From assembly GCA_945928575.1 (NCBI GenBank), contig CAMENP010000007.1, positions 62,001 through 126,000 of the forward strand: a stretch of DNA of 64,000 nt, read 5' to 3'. The notes beneath the pieces are model-generated. The model was given only the letters and a program-made list of their open reading frames with translations. It searched no databases and was not told the DNA's origin. Origin of the DNA: an uncultured Butyrivibrio sp. (GTDB taxonomy: Bacteria; Bacillota; Clostridia; Lachnospirales; Lachnospiraceae). Within the stretch, counting starts at the first letter, position 1. Each line of letters begins with the position of its first letter. The position numbers were made by a program, and so were the translations under genes. Positions 8,262 to 17,505 of the stretch are shown one piece after another.

Positions 8262-9479
8262 ATGGGTGACGAAGAAGTTAAGAAATTATATAAAAAGGGA
8301 ATAAGAATCGGAGCAGCAATCGGAGCATTATCGGTATTGCTGGTGTGCGCAATTGCGGTAGGAATTATTTTTTCCCTGAATTATGAACGCAAAGTCAAGG
8401 CGGACAGAACGACACTGGCGCTAGGCGATAATGTGACATCAAAGATTAACGAACTTACGGGAATTGTCGATTCGCTTTTTCTGTACGATTATGATAAAGA
8501 TGAGATGGCCGACAATATCTATAAGGCGGTCATGAGCAGTCTTGACGATCCGTACAGTAAATATTATACAGCTGAGGAATATAAGGAATTGTCCGCAAGC
8601 ACGGAAGGCGTTTATTATGGTATAGGTGCGACGGTCACATTGAATGATGACGGATATGTACGTATTGTACAGACGCAGGAGGGCTCGCCGGCAGAGGAAG
8701 CCGGGATTCTTGCGGAGGATGTCATTACGGAAGTGGCCGGAGAGAATGTCAAGGGCATGAAGCTTGACGATATAGTAAGCCGGATGAAGGGCGAGGAAGG
8801 CACAAGTGTTACACTTACTATTGTCCGTGGAGACGAAACTCTTAAGATAGATGTGACAAGACGTAAAATAGATTCTGTGCTTGTGGCCGGAAAAATGCTT
8901 GATAATAATATAGGATACATTACAATAAGCCAGTTTGAAGGTGTTACGCTCGAACAGTTCAATAATGCTTTTGATGATCTGAAGGAACAGGGCATGCAGG
9001 GACTTATCATTGATGTCAGGGGCAATCCGGGCGGAAGACTTGATACGGTTACGGATATTCTTGACAGACTTCTTCCTGAAGGACTTATCGTATATATGCA
9101 GGATAAGAACGGCAAACGCGAAGAAATCCGTTCCGATGCGGAATGCGATCTTGATGTTCCGTGTGCGGTGCTTGTCAACGGAAACAGTGCAAGTGCATCG
9201 GAAGTATTTTCTGGAGCTTTGCAGGATTACGGACTTGCAGGAATAATCGGTACGCAGACTTTCGGAAAAGGAATAGTCCAGTCCATATATAAGCTCGATG
9301 ACGGTTCGGCTGTTAAGCTGACCACACAGGATTATTACACTCCGAACGGCAACAATATTCACGGAATAGGCATCACACCTGATGAGGTTGTTGAGCTTGA
9401 CGAGGATGCTTATAAGAAGGATGGAACAGACACGCAGCTTGATGCGGCAGTCAGGTATATTATGGATAAACTAAAATAA
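8262..9479 (+). CDS. S41 family carboxy-terminal processing protease
   Basis: A 405-residue protease anchored by an N-terminal membrane segment (about 17-38), with a PDZ domain (about 120-200) and the S41 catalytic core. The catalytic Ser lies in VNGNSASASEVFSGAL and the Lys in GTQTFGKGIVQ. Such CtpA/CtpB-type enzymes trim secreted or wall-associated proteins and in several bacteria control the level of FtsEX-linked hydrolases, which suits its position 20 nt after the M23 gene. The ATG at 8262 has AGGTAACAGG upstream. A terminator follows. Confidence 0.93.
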   Translation: MGDEEVKKLYKKGIRIGAAIGALSVLLVCAIAVGIIFSLNYERKVKADRTTLALGDNVTSKINELTGIVDSLFLYDYDKDEMADNIYKAVMSSLDDPYSKYYTAEEYKELSASTEGVYYGIGATVTLNDDGYVRIVQTQEGSPAEEAGILAEDVITEVAGENVKGMKLDDIVSRMKGEEGTSVTLTIVRGDETLKIDVTRRKIDSVLVAGKMLDNNIGYITISQFEGVTLEQFNNAFDDLKEQGMQGLIIDVRGNPGGRLDTVTDILDRLLPEGLIVYMQDKNGKREEIRSDAECDLDVPCAVLVNGNSASASEVFSGALQDYGLAGIIGTQTFGKGIVQSIYKLDDGSAVKLTTQDYYTPNGNNIHGIGITPDEVVELDEDAYKKDGTDTQLDAAVRYIMDKLK

Positions 9480-9488
9480 AAACATAAT

Positions 9489-9535
9489 GACCACACTAGA
9501 GTGTTGGTTTGCTCCGGTGTGGTCGTTTTCGTTTT
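9489..9535 (+). terminator. Terminator between the S41 protease and the defence operon, possibly bidirectional
   Basis: An 8-bp stem, GACCACAC at 9489-9496 with GTGTGGTC at 9517-9524, is followed on the plus strand by GTTTTCGTTTT. The minus strand also reads into T-rich sequence (about 9488 down to 9470), so the hairpin may end both the protease operon and the converging minus-strand defence operon. Confidence 0.75.
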
Positions 9536-10043
9536 AAGCTAAGGCATTTTTCACTGCATTATAATCCCAGTAAAGCTTACCATCTTTGCGACATACCATT
9601 GCAACATGAGTACCCTCATAGCGAACTGCTTCAGGACATTTGCTTCTTGAAACTGTTGTTGAGTTATACAAAACAACTATCTTTATTCCTGCTTCCACCG
9701 CTTTATCACATTCATATTTTATATAACTTCTATAATCTATAGATCGTCCTCTTGCGCAACTAGATGTCCAAGAGTTGTAGCTCGGACAATATCTACAACT
9801 TCCTGCAGTGACGGAATCTGTTTTATCACCAACAATCAATACAAAAGTCTTAGAAGCATCCATTCTTGTTTTTAAGGAACTTTTTATGCTGCAGTTTAGA
9901 CTTGAATCACTAGATTGGGTCAAATCATGTGCATCTGTAAAAGACAAACTCCAATATCCATCATTCCATTTATGTAGTTGCTCAACAGCATCTTTGTCTC
10001 CGCTCCAATCGGCGGCAATATAAGTTCTTGTTCTGTATGCCAT
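9534..10043 (-). CDS. thsB: TIR-like (MTH538/ThsB-type) protein, putative Thoeris signal-producing enzyme
   Basis: A 169-residue protein of the MTH538/TIR-like fold found in ThsB. The N-terminus (RTYIAADWSGDKD) fits the first strand and loop; SKTFVLIVGDKT and IKIVVLYNS are the later core strands. Glu111 in YIKYECDKAVEAG sits where TIR NADases carry their catalytic Glu. Five or six Cys between residues 82 and 136 are unusual for the family and may be structural. AAGGAG sets the start, and the gene begins one nt after the stop of the TM-macro gene. In Thoeris, ThsB turns NAD+ into a signal on phage infection; the macro-domain partner suggests the histidine-ADPR (type II) variant. The family call is by memory of sequence patterns. 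Confidence 0.75.
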   Translation of the reverse strand: MAYRTRTYIAADWSGDKDAVEQLHKWNDGYWSLSFTDAHDLTQSSDSSLNCSIKSSLKTRMDASKTFVLIVGDKTDSVTAGSCRYCPSYNSWTSSCARGRSIDYRSYIKYECDKAVEAGIKIVVLYNSTTVSRSKCPEAVRYEGTHVAMVCRKDGKLYWDYNAVKNALA

Positions 10044-10044
10044 T

Positions 10045-10902
10045 TTATTTCTCCTTTCCTATGTCATATAGGTTGATTTTTTCCTTGACTTTTTCATCTA
10101 AAAGAATTGTTAAAGAAGAGGTATTTCCAAATCTAACTTTACTTATTTCAAATGTACGCACTATCAAGTGAAGTAGTTCCTGCTCACTCACTAATCCATT
10201 ATTGAAACGTGTAATACCACTTCCGAAAAGAGTTATATTTATTGGCTTACCCGCATATAGATAATCTAATTCTGACCACATATGCATCAGGCATGAAACA
10301 TAGTCTTCCAAGGATAGATAGGCCTTGTCATTTTTATCGAAATGCGTAAAAGCCATTATAAAATAGTCATCAATCGGACACAGAGTTCCAAGACGATATT
10401 TAATCTGTTTTCCGCCCTGGTTACGATAAACATTCCTTTGAACGATTGCTTCTTCCAAATGATTTTCTTTTTCGATTGCAGCGTCAATGTATTCTCGACC
10501 ATTGGAATGATGTAATATATATTGTCCATTTAAAGATGATTCAGAAATAACTCTGTCATCTACCTGTGTGTCAAAATACTCATTGAATGCAATCACTTTT
10601 ATACCATTTTGAGCAAAAATATCACCAAACTTAATTTTGACATCAGTGTCATTGATATTCATTTCTTTAGAACTCTCTTTATTAGCTTTATGGAGCATTA
10701 CAAGAAACATAGTCAGCAGTATAACGATATAAACCAATCCAATTGCTATTCGTACGAATTGTTCCAAATCAACAAATGCTAAAATGAAAGATATAATCCC
10801 TGCACTTATAGAAACAGGCTTAATATAATTAGCCCATAATTTTTTATTTGTAATTTTGACTTTCGTAAACAACACCTCCTTACGCGGCACCAATCCAACC
10901 AT
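10045..10902 (-). CDS. thsA: TM-macro protein, putative type II Thoeris effector
   Basis: A protein of up to 285 residues with two close N-terminal membrane helices (about 31-49 and 51-70) and a cytosolic domain starting VKIKFGDIF. The stretch [16 protein letters not shown] with SLNGQYI is the pattern I associate with the ThsA macro domain (formerly DUF6430). In type II Thoeris this domain binds the TIR-made signal and the membrane helices carry out the killing. The longest frame starts at ATG 10902 inside hsdR. AGGAGG (complement of 10875-10880) lies only 2 nt from a TTG at 10872, so the true start may be that TTG, giving about 275 residues. The overlap with hsdR implies coupled translation. 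Confidence 0.78.
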   Translation of the reverse strand: MVGLVPRKEVLFTKVKITNKKLWANYIKPVSISAGIISFILAFVDLEQFVRIAIGLVYIVILLTMFLVMLHKANKESSKEMNINDTDVKIKFGDIFAQNGIKVIAFNEYFDTQVDDRVISESSLNGQYILHHSNGREYIDAAIEKENHLEEAIVQRNVYRNQGGKQIKYRLGTLCPIDDYFIMAFTHFDKNDKAYLSLEDYVSCLMHMWSELDYLYAGKPINITLFGSGITRFNNGLVSEQELLHLIVRTFEISKVRFGNTSSLTILLDEKVKEKINLYDIGKEK

Positions 10903-13900
10903 ATCCCTGAACTGCCATGTCCACGAAGTGGTTCATGAGTAAGGAAACCTTGGAATCAAATGCTGCTTTGTCGTAGCTTTCAGGCAAATCATCATTCAAT
11001 GATAGTTCCACCTCATATTTCAGCTTGGCACGTGGTTGTTCGTCCTTGTACCAATCCACTACAAGAAGACTGCTACGATTATCGGCCAACTTCTTATAAA
11101 GATTCTTAGCAGAAAGTTTGACCTTCTGTTCCTCGGCCTGTGTTAATTTCTTCCCGGCAATCAGCAAATCGTAAATTTCAAGTTCTTCTTCTGTAAGACC
11201 TTCTCTATTTGCACGATTATCTTCCTGACGAAGCTCTTCAAGGAGTTTCACAAGTTGCTCATAATAATCCTCGTTTTCAGTGCCGCCTGCGTTGTAGGAA
11301 TCAATAATACGCTTGAACCTTTCTGAGAACTTGGTTCGTGTGCAGTTTTTGTTAAGCATCTGTTCCAATGCCTGCTCAATGTATTCCTTTAAATCGTTAA
11401 TTTCAATCGCCTTGTATTTAGCGACCTTGATTTCTTTTCTCAATTGCTCAACATCAACCTTAGAAAGATCAATAGCCTTTGTACCCTTTATCATGTACTG
11501 TGGAGGTTTCTCACGTAAATATTTAACGAAATCCTGACTTGCAGTAACACTGCCATCAAGGATCTGATTCATTTTCTGTCTGGCACGAGCTACTTTTACA
11601 TCATCGATAGTGTGGTAGAAAAGTCCGTGTAGATACACAAGCGGTGCAAACTTATCATTGCTCCAATTCTTTTCAAAAATTTCCGGCTTTGATGCTTCGT
11701 AGAGATTTGTCAAAGTGTTAAGGATAACCTTGAATTTCTCTTTGTCATCATCCTTAGCTACGATAGTATCGTAAGCACTTCTTAGGGCATCCAATTTATC
11801 AAGAGTATTCGAATCAGAAATTATCTTTTCCAAATCAATATCAAGAGATAACAAGAAAGAATCTGCTTCATCAATCGTGCCATCGATATAGCTGATTAAC
11901 TGGTCAATATCCTTTGCCGGGAACTCTGTTCCGTCATCACCAGTGGCATATTCTGTTAATGCTTTCTTCATGTATTTAAACACGTTTACATAATCAACTA
12001 TGATTCCTGCAGGTTTTCCCGGATACACTCTGTTGGCACGGGCGATGGCCTGCATCAACGTGTGGCCCTTCATCGGCTTGTCTAGATAAAGAGTAGAAAG
12101 GTTCTTTACATCAAATCCTGTGAGCCACATGGCACATACAAATACAAGCTGCAATGAATCATCCGGATCTTTGAATCTATCCTCAATGTCTCTGCCGTCA
12201 GGTGTGATTTCTTTCATCTTTGCACGATGCTTTGTAATATCTAATCCTTGCTTTGCAAACTTGGCTTCTTCGTCATTTTCTTCTGAAATGATAACAGCCA
12301 TTTCAACCTTATTCATATAAGCAAGAATACGAGTGAGCTGATCACGTTCTTCTTTGGTAGAAGCAGTATTTCGCTCTTTCATAATATTCTGCTTTTCAAT
12401 AGCCCAGTAATGCTGAACCTTATCATACATTTTGACTGCTGTATATTTATCGACAGATACCACCATACCTTTACCGAGGAAGCCTCGTCTTGGGAAGTGG
12501 TAGGCAATATCCTGTGCCACTTTATCTAAGCGGTCATCTCTCTTGATAACTTCAAGGATACGGGAAGATGCATTCTCTAATAGTCTTGTCTCATCTTCAT
12601 TAAGATTTTCTTCTTCGATAATATCCACAACGTCATCGTCAAGAAAATCATTCTCAAGCCCAACTTCCGGAACTCGTCTGGAATAGAATAAAGGCACTGT
12701 AGATCCGTCTTCAACAGACTGTGCAAAATTATATTCTGATACATAATCTCCGAACCATTGATTTGTAAGACGTTTTGTTCCGAGAAGTGGTGTTCCTGTA
12801 AATGCGATAAAGTTAGCATTCGGAAGTGCAGTTCTCATGTTTTCTGCCAAATCCTTGTACTGCGTTCTATGTGCTTCATCAACAAGGACGATAATATCGT
12901 CACGAGTAGAAAGCACCGGATATTTCTTTGTTTTGTCGTATCTGAACTTATGAATCAAAGTAAAGATAAATGCCTTGTTTGTAGTTAGGAAATCTCTTAA
13001 CTGCTTGCTATCCTTTGGCTGGCACTCTTCTTTCGAGCCGATAACTTCTGTGCGTACAAAGTTCTTATGAATCTGTGTGTCCAAGTCTTCACGGTCTGTG
13101 ATAACAAGGAATGAAAAGTTACCTGCAATTTTACGTTTCACCTTACGGGCAAACATAACCATAGAGTAGGATTTACCAGAGCCCTGTGTATGCCAGAAAA
13201 CACCAAGTTTTCCGTTCAATTCTTTTCTGTTTTTCACAGATTCCATCAAGTTATTTACGCCTAAGTACTGGTGGTTCTTTGCAATAATTTTGATTCTCTG
13301 ATTCTCAAAGAGAATGAAATTTTCTATATAATCAATCAGTCTATCTTTGTTGAGAAGGCCGTCAACAAAATATCTGACAGAGCTATCCTTAACATTATCC
13401 GCAGCAAGAATTGCTTCTCTGTCCAGTTTTTCTTTTTCGCTATCAATTTTGAGCCATTCAAAGAAATAATCGTAGGTTGCGTTAAATGCACCAAGCTTTG
13501 TTTCGAGTCCATTGGAAAGCACACAAATCTGATTGAACGCAAAGAGATTCGGAATATCTCGCATGTAATCTTTCAAATTTTTGTTGTAGGCTTCCTCGAC
13601 CTTAACAATGCTATTTTTCAGTTCAATAAACACAAAGGGCATGCCATTGACAAAAATAAGGATATCTGGTCTGCGATAATAGACCTTTCCTTGAATCCAC
13701 ATTTGCGATACCGCTGTGAAAGTGTTGTTCTCCGGACGCTCGAAATCAATCAGTTTTACAAAATCGAAATCTTCTCTGCCATTCCTACGAACTGTGATTT
13801 TTATATTATTACGAATCTGTCTGTATAATTTGTAGTTGGTATCTACGATATCCGTTCCTGTATAATTCTGTCTCAGCGTCTTTACAATCTCTTTGATTTT

Positions 13901-14116
13901 ATCTTCTTCGATGGTTGGATTGATACGCTTTAGAGAAGACAGCATTACATCAGGAAGAACACATTCTTTCTTAGAATTTCTTCCTGTGCCGTCATTCAAA
14001 TCATCACGCTTGCTTGGATCGGCATCGCAAATGAGGATGTTATATTCAAATGGTTCAGCTTTTAACTTTGAAAGTATAGCCTGTTCTATATCGTCTTCAG
14101 ATATAAAATTACGCAT
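10880..14116 (-). CDS. hsdR: Type I restriction endonuclease, R subunit
   Basis: A full-length 1078-residue motor/nuclease subunit. The PD-(D/E)xK nuclease is at about 148-168 (RRPDILIF then FIELKN; Asp151, Glu165, Lys167). The helicase has Walker A (TQGSGKS, about 310-316), DEAH (VDEAHRTQ, about 412-419), the TGTPL motif and a later QAIARANR motif. The C-terminal helical region (about 850-1078) should bind the methyltransferase core. It begins 12 nt after hsdS, and its end overlaps the TM-macro gene by 23 nt. All motifs are intact, so the enzyme is likely active. Confidence 0.96.
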   Translation of the reverse strand: MRNFISEDDIEQAILSKLKAEPFEYNILICDADPSKRDDLNDGTGRNSKKECVLPDVMLSSLKRINPTIEEDKIKEIVKTLRQNYTGTDIVDTNYKLYRQIRNNIKITVRRNGREDFDFVKLIDFERPENNTFTAVSQMWIQGKVYYRRPDILIFVNGMPFVFIELKNSIVKVEEAYNKNLKDYMRDIPNLFAFNQICVLSNGLETKLGAFNATYDYFFEWLKIDSEKEKLDREAILAADNVKDSSVRYFVDGLLNKDRLIDYIENFILFENQRIKIIAKNHQYLGVNNLMESVKNRKELNGKLGVFWHTQGSGKSYSMVMFARKVKRKIAGNFSFLVITDREDLDTQIHKNFVRTEVIGSKEECQPKDSKQLRDFLTTNKAFIFTLIHKFRYDKTKKYPVLSTRDDIIVLVDEAHRTQYKDLAENMRTALPNANFIAFTGTPLLGTKRLTNQWFGDYVSEYNFAQSVEDGSTVPLFYSRRVPEVGLENDFLDDDVVDIIEEENLNEDETRLLENASSRILEVIKRDDRLDKVAQDIAYHFPRRGFLGKGMVVSVDKYTAVKMYDKVQHYWAIEKQNIMKERNTASTKEERDQLTRILAYMNKVEMAVIISEENDEEAKFAKQGLDITKHRAKMKEITPDGRDIEDRFKDPDDSLQLVFVCAMWLTGFDVKNLSTLYLDKPMKGHTLMQAIARANRVYPGKPAGIIVDYVNVFKYMKKALTEYATGDDGTEFPAKDIDQLISYIDGTIDEADSFLLSLDIDLEKIISDSNTLDKLDALRSAYDTIVAKDDDKEKFKVILNTLTNLYEASKPEIFEKNWSNDKFAPLVYLHGLFYHTIDDVKVARARQKMNQILDGSVTASQDFVKYLREKPPQYMIKGTKAIDLSKVDVEQLRKEIKVAKYKAIEINDLKEYIEQALEQMLNKNCTRTKFSERFKRIIDSYNAGGTENEDYYEQLVKLLEELRQEDNRANREGLTEEELEIYDLLIAGKKLTQAEEQKVKLSAKNLYKKLADNRSSLLVVDWYKDEQPRAKLKYEVELSLNDDLPESYDKAAFDSKVSLLMNHFVDMAVQGYGWIGAA

Positions 14117-14128
14117 ATGAGCACCTCC

Positions 14129-15334
14129 TTAAACTTCAAGTTTTCCACTCATTAGGCGTGGTAAAAGAAAATCTCGCTCTTTGGTGAGGAGTTGAGTTTG
14201 CTGATTTAATGACATAATTTCATTAAAATATGGCGACATCAATTTATCGTATTGTTCTATCAATTCAATATTAGGAAGAAGTGATCTAATATTTTCAGTT
14301 TTTATTGGACTAAGATTTAGTTGAGCAGTACCATTTGCCAAATTATTCATGTAGTTGAACATCTGCTGGGTTGTGAGTAACGAATATGCATAATATTTAT
14401 AATCAGTCTTTATTTTTGCTACTCGCTGGTTTAACAAATAGTTTTCTCCAACAACACGACATACACGTCCAACATTTCCTGTTAGCGATAGAAGTAAATC
14501 GCCAGTATGTAATGCACAATATTTGGGCATCTTGACTGGAATGCTATCTAAATAACTTACATTATTTCCATCAAAGATTTTATGTTGGACATTTTTGATA
14601 GTTACAATTTTATATTCACCCTTTTCTACAAAGTTCTCACTTTTGAAAGCATAACCACTTTGTAAAGTAAGAATATCTGATAACCTTCCAACTTTCCACC
14701 CCTTAGGTATTCCATTTTCGAACTCTACATCCTCATATCCCGGAAAGCGGAATCTTACAAACCATTCCTTGTAGAGATTTTCAGCCATTTGCTCTAAGAG
14801 ACGAATACGCTTGTTGTTGTTTTCGATAGCAGTATCGTAAGTAGATAAAATAGATGCAACTTTTACTTGTGTATCATAATCTGGCACCCTAAGCTTTACT
14901 CTACAAATTTTACCCAAACTCAAATTATCTTGGGTTGTGCCTTTAGAAATCTGTTGAAAGTATAATTTTAGTTCATCGAATAAATACTTAACGTATGTTG
15001 TGTCTGATACATTCTCGTACGGTAAGAATCCCACAATACTATCTGGGAAGCATGCATCCATACCAAGTATGGCAGAGTCCGCAATATTAGCTGCAATAGT
15101 GAAACATAATGTTCCTTTTTTCCAAAGTTTACTTTGTTTTAACCCCACGTCATTATATGTTTGTGTATAATCAATCAAATGTAGATTAGCCTTTTTTACA
15201 TCACCTGTTTGGATAAAGGGATATTCCCCACCATATAATATGGAGTCGTTTCTTGGTCTATGCTTTGATTTGCCACGATTCACAGTACCGAGATCTGTTA
15301 TTTTTACTATTTTATATTCATTCATATCACTCAC
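14129..15334 (-). CDS. hsdS: Type I restriction-modification specificity subunit
   Basis: A 401-residue S subunit with two target recognition domains. TRD1 spans about residues 5-155 and ends in DYDTQVKVASILSTYDTAIENNNKRI, the first conserved spacer helix. TRD2 spans about 215-370 and ends in the second spacer (LLTKERDFLLPRLMSG). The repeat EWFVRFRFPGYED separates them. It overlaps hsdM by 8 nt. There is only one hsdS and no recombinase or inverted hsdS copy nearby, so specificity switching by inversion is not expected. The recognition sequence cannot be told from sequence. Confidence 0.95.
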   Translation of the reverse strand: MSDMNEYKIVKITDLGTVNRGKSKHRPRNDSILYGGEYPFIQTGDVKKANLHLIDYTQTYNDVGLKQSKLWKKGTLCFTIAANIADSAILGMDACFPDSIVGFLPYENVSDTTYVKYLFDELKLYFQQISKGTTQDNLSLGKICRVKLRVPDYDTQVKVASILSTYDTAIENNNKRIRLLEQMAENLYKEWFVRFRFPGYEDVEFENGIPKGWKVGRLSDILTLQSGYAFKSENFVEKGEYKIVTIKNVQHKIFDGNNVSYLDSIPVKMPKYCALHTGDLLLSLTGNVGRVCRVVGENYLLNQRVAKIKTDYKYYAYSLLTTQQMFNYMNNLANGTAQLNLSPIKTENIRSLLPNIELIEQYDKLMSPYFNEIMSLNQQTQLLTKERDFLLPRLMSGKLEV

Positions 15335-17066
15335 CCAACAATCCTTTCAAATTACTTGCGATGAGTTCTTCAAGTTTCTTTGCCTCGGCACTTAATGCAG
15401 TGAACTCAGCATTTAAGGAATACATTTCTTCTTTAAATTCTTCCTGTGTTAATCCATCATCCTCAATAACCACACCGACATAACGGCCTGCATTGAGAGA
15501 GTAATCCTGATCTATGATTCCGTCTTCACCATCCATTGGCGCAGCCTTGCAAAGACCGATAACATCAGCATATACGCCATCTGGGAATCTTTCCGTCAGC
15601 CAATCAATCTGTGACTGCCAATATGCTTTTGTAAGAACTTCTTTGTCATCAGAGGATTCAGGAGCATTGGCGAGTTCTGCTTTATATTCATCAAGCAAAT
15701 CAACAAGTGCCTGCGTATCGCCATGATAAAGCTTTGTGATAACGCCAAGATTTTTAATCTGCTCATCGGAGAATTTTCTGTGTGCTCGGTCTACCTGTGT
15801 GAACACATTTCTTGCATCAATAAACAAGATTTCATTTTTCTTGTCAGTGTTTGGCTTTTGCTTATCAAAGAACCAAAGGGTGGCAGGAAGCGTAACTGAT
15901 GAGAACATATTGGAAGGAAGTGTTACCATCTGAGAAATGATACCTTCTTCAATCATTTTCTTTCTGATATCATATTCTGAACCGGATGCATCAGATGCAG
16001 AATTTGCCATAACAAGCGCCGCCTTGCCGTGCTCGTTTAAGGCAGTCGCAAAGTAGCCAATCCACAAATAGTTTGCGTTAGGTACAGTTTCTTTCTTATC
16101 AGATTTTTTATTTGTTGAGTTGCTCTTATTTCTTGGGACGCCATATGTGTTGAAACGCGCATCGTCAGAAACCTTTTCAACCACAACCTCATCTACGTTG
16201 AACGGAGGATTGGCCATTACATAATCAAACTGTCCAAATGCGTTGTATGGGTCAGAATAAAATGAGTTTGCTTCTGTAATATCGCCACGAACATTATTAA
16301 GAAGCAAATTCATTTTTGCCAATTTTACAGTGTCCGGTTCTTTCTCAACACCATAGCAACGGAATTTCATTTGCTCGCTTTCACTTGCATTGTGATTATG
16401 CATGTATCGTGCAGCCTGTACGAACATACCTCCAGAACCGCAGGCCGGATCTAAGAACTTCTTTTCACCCGGCTGTGGATTTAAAACTTCTACCATATAT
16501 CTAACAACAGTTGCAGGAGTATAAAATGTTCCTCCGTCTTTACCTTCTGCAAGAGCGAAGTTACCTAAGAAATATTCATAAATTTCTCCAAAGATATCGA
16601 TAGTGCTGTTTTCAGGAATATCCTTGAAAATTCGCACGATATTAGAAAGAAGTTCCGGTTCTTCTTCCGGTACTAATTGAGCGTATACTTCTTTCGGAAG
16701 AACTCCGTCCATTTTAGGATTTTCATCTTCAATGGCTTCCATAGCTTTCTTTACAAGGGTAGCCTTGTTTGCATCATCCGGTGCATCATTGATAAAGTCA
16801 TAATAAGCACATTCCGGAAGATAAAATCCACACTTTTCGATAGAAATCTCTTTTATAGATTTTTCCATGCGTCCGCCTTTAAGACGATTGTATTCTGTTT
16901 CAATTTCTTCCTTATGTTGTTTGTATAAAATATCTGCGTATCTTAGAAAGATAAGACCTAAAATAGGCTGACCGTATTTATTTGCTGCTAAATGTGCACT
17001 TGCACGAAGGACATCGGCAGAATGCCATAGGGTATCTTTTAGCTCTTTTAATTCTTTATCTGTCAT
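15327..17066 (-). CDS. hsdM: Type I restriction-modification DNA methyltransferase subunit
   Basis: A 579-residue N6-adenine methyltransferase. The N-terminal helical domain (about 1-150) is followed by the SAM-binding motif I (LDPACGSGGMF, about 205-215) and the catalytic motif IV (NPPF, about 288-291). With HsdS it would protect host DNA, and with HsdR it forms the restriction complex. The start has GGAGTG about ten bases upstream and lies 15 nt after the XRE regulator gene, so the regulator and hsdM are co-transcribed. Confidence 0.96.
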   Translation of the reverse strand: MTDKELKELKDTLWHSADVLRASAHLAANKYGQPILGLIFLRYADILYKQHKEEIETEYNRLKGGRMEKSIKEISIEKCGFYLPECAYYDFINDAPDDANKATLVKKAMEAIEDENPKMDGVLPKEVYAQLVPEEEPELLSNIVRIFKDIPENSTIDIFGEIYEYFLGNFALAEGKDGGTFYTPATVVRYMVEVLNPQPGEKKFLDPACGSGGMFVQAARYMHNHNASESEQMKFRCYGVEKEPDTVKLAKMNLLLNNVRGDITEANSFYSDPYNAFGQFDYVMANPPFNVDEVVVEKVSDDARFNTYGVPRNKSNSTNKKSDKKETVPNANYLWIGYFATALNEHGKAALVMANSASDASGSEYDIRKKMIEEGIISQMVTLPSNMFSSVTLPATLWFFDKQKPNTDKKNEILFIDARNVFTQVDRAHRKFSDEQIKNLGVITKLYHGDTQALVDLLDEYKAELANAPESSDDKEVLTKAYWQSQIDWLTERFPDGVYADVIGLCKAAPMDGEDGIIDQDYSLNAGRYVGVVIEDDGLTQEEFKEEMYSLNAEFTALSAEAKKLEELIASNLKGLLGE

Positions 17067-17081
17067 AGCGATAACACTCCT

Positions 17082-17309
17082 TTATTTCTCAATTTTGTAA
17101 TCAAGCCATGCTTCCTCAATCGTCTCATAAGGAATATTGTTTTCAAGACAAAAAGCATTAATGCTCTTCATTGCTCTTAAGTTTGGCTTGGCACGTCCGG
17201 ATTCCCAACGATTCACTGTGGAAAATGCCACACCGATTTTATCAGCAAAATCATGCTGTGTTAGAAATGAACGCTGTCTAATTCTTTTTATCTCTTCAGG
17301 AAAACTCAT
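17082..17309 (-). CDS. XRE-family helix-turn-helix regulator of the defence operon
   Basis: A 75-residue protein that is almost only a Cro/C1-type helix-turn-helix (TQHDFADKIGVAFSTVNRWESGR) plus a short C-terminal helix. An ATG at 17315 abuts the AAAAGGAG, so the ATG at 17309, six nt from it, is the likely start. It is the first gene of the six-gene defence operon. Small regulators in this place usually restrain or time expression of restriction genes. A palindrome overlapping the predicted -35 region upstream (17375-17387) is its likely binding site. Confidence 0.88.
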   Translation of the reverse strand: MSFPEEIKRIRQRSFLTQHDFADKIGVAFSTVNRWESGRAKPNLRAMKSINAFCLENNIPYETIEEAWLDYKIEK

Positions 17310-17349
17310 ATGCATCTCCTTTTCGTTTCTTGGTCATCAATATAGCGTT

Positions 17350-17358
17350 ATTATATCA
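17350..17358 (-). promoter_or_regulatory. Extended -10 promoter of the defence operon
   Basis: On the minus strand the sequence reads TGATATAAT, a perfect extended -10 (TGnTATAAT), 35-45 nt before the XRE start. The -35 region (about 17373-17378, TAGAAA) is poor, as often seen with extended -10 promoters. Confidence 0.65.
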
Positions 17359-17374
17359 CATAAATATGAATTTT

Positions 17375-17387
17375 TCTAGTACCTAGA
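17375..17387. promoter_or_regulatory. Candidate operator palindrome
   Basis: TCTAG-TAC-CTAGA, a perfect 5-bp inverted repeat with a 3-nt centre, lies over the expected -35 position of the defence-operon promoter. This is a natural place for autorepression by the XRE protein. The arms are short, so chance is possible. Confidence 0.4.
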
Positions 17388-17445
17388 CTTTCCTTTTGTC
17401 CTGCATCTTTTTTTGATAAATACAGAACAAATGTTTGCAAAAGTA

Positions 17446-17474
17446 TGTACATTTAAAATTGATTATGCTATAAT
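17446..17474 (+). promoter_or_regulatory. Promoter of uvrBA
   Basis: TGTACA at 17446-17451, a 17-nt spacer, and TATAAT at 17469-17474 with an extended TGC in front. The position is 31 nt upstream of the uvrB start. No clear LexA/DinR box was recognised. Confidence 0.7.
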
Positions 17475-17505
17475 GGGTAAAAATCATTGATTAAGGTGTA
17501 AGAGT

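Noticed and set aside
8439-9362. Long minus-strand open frame opposite the S41 protease gene
   Set aside because: It mirrors a clear protease coding frame, has no ribosome site and its product looks like random Arg/Ile/Tyr-rich shadow translation.
14129-15334. Phase-variable hsdS (shufflon)
   Set aside because: Only one hsdS, no second copy, no inverted repeats recognised and no recombinase gene nearby.
9480-17505. Integrative element or prophage carrying the defence genes
   Set aside because: No integrase, transposase, phage structural gene, tRNA target or flanking direct repeat could be found.
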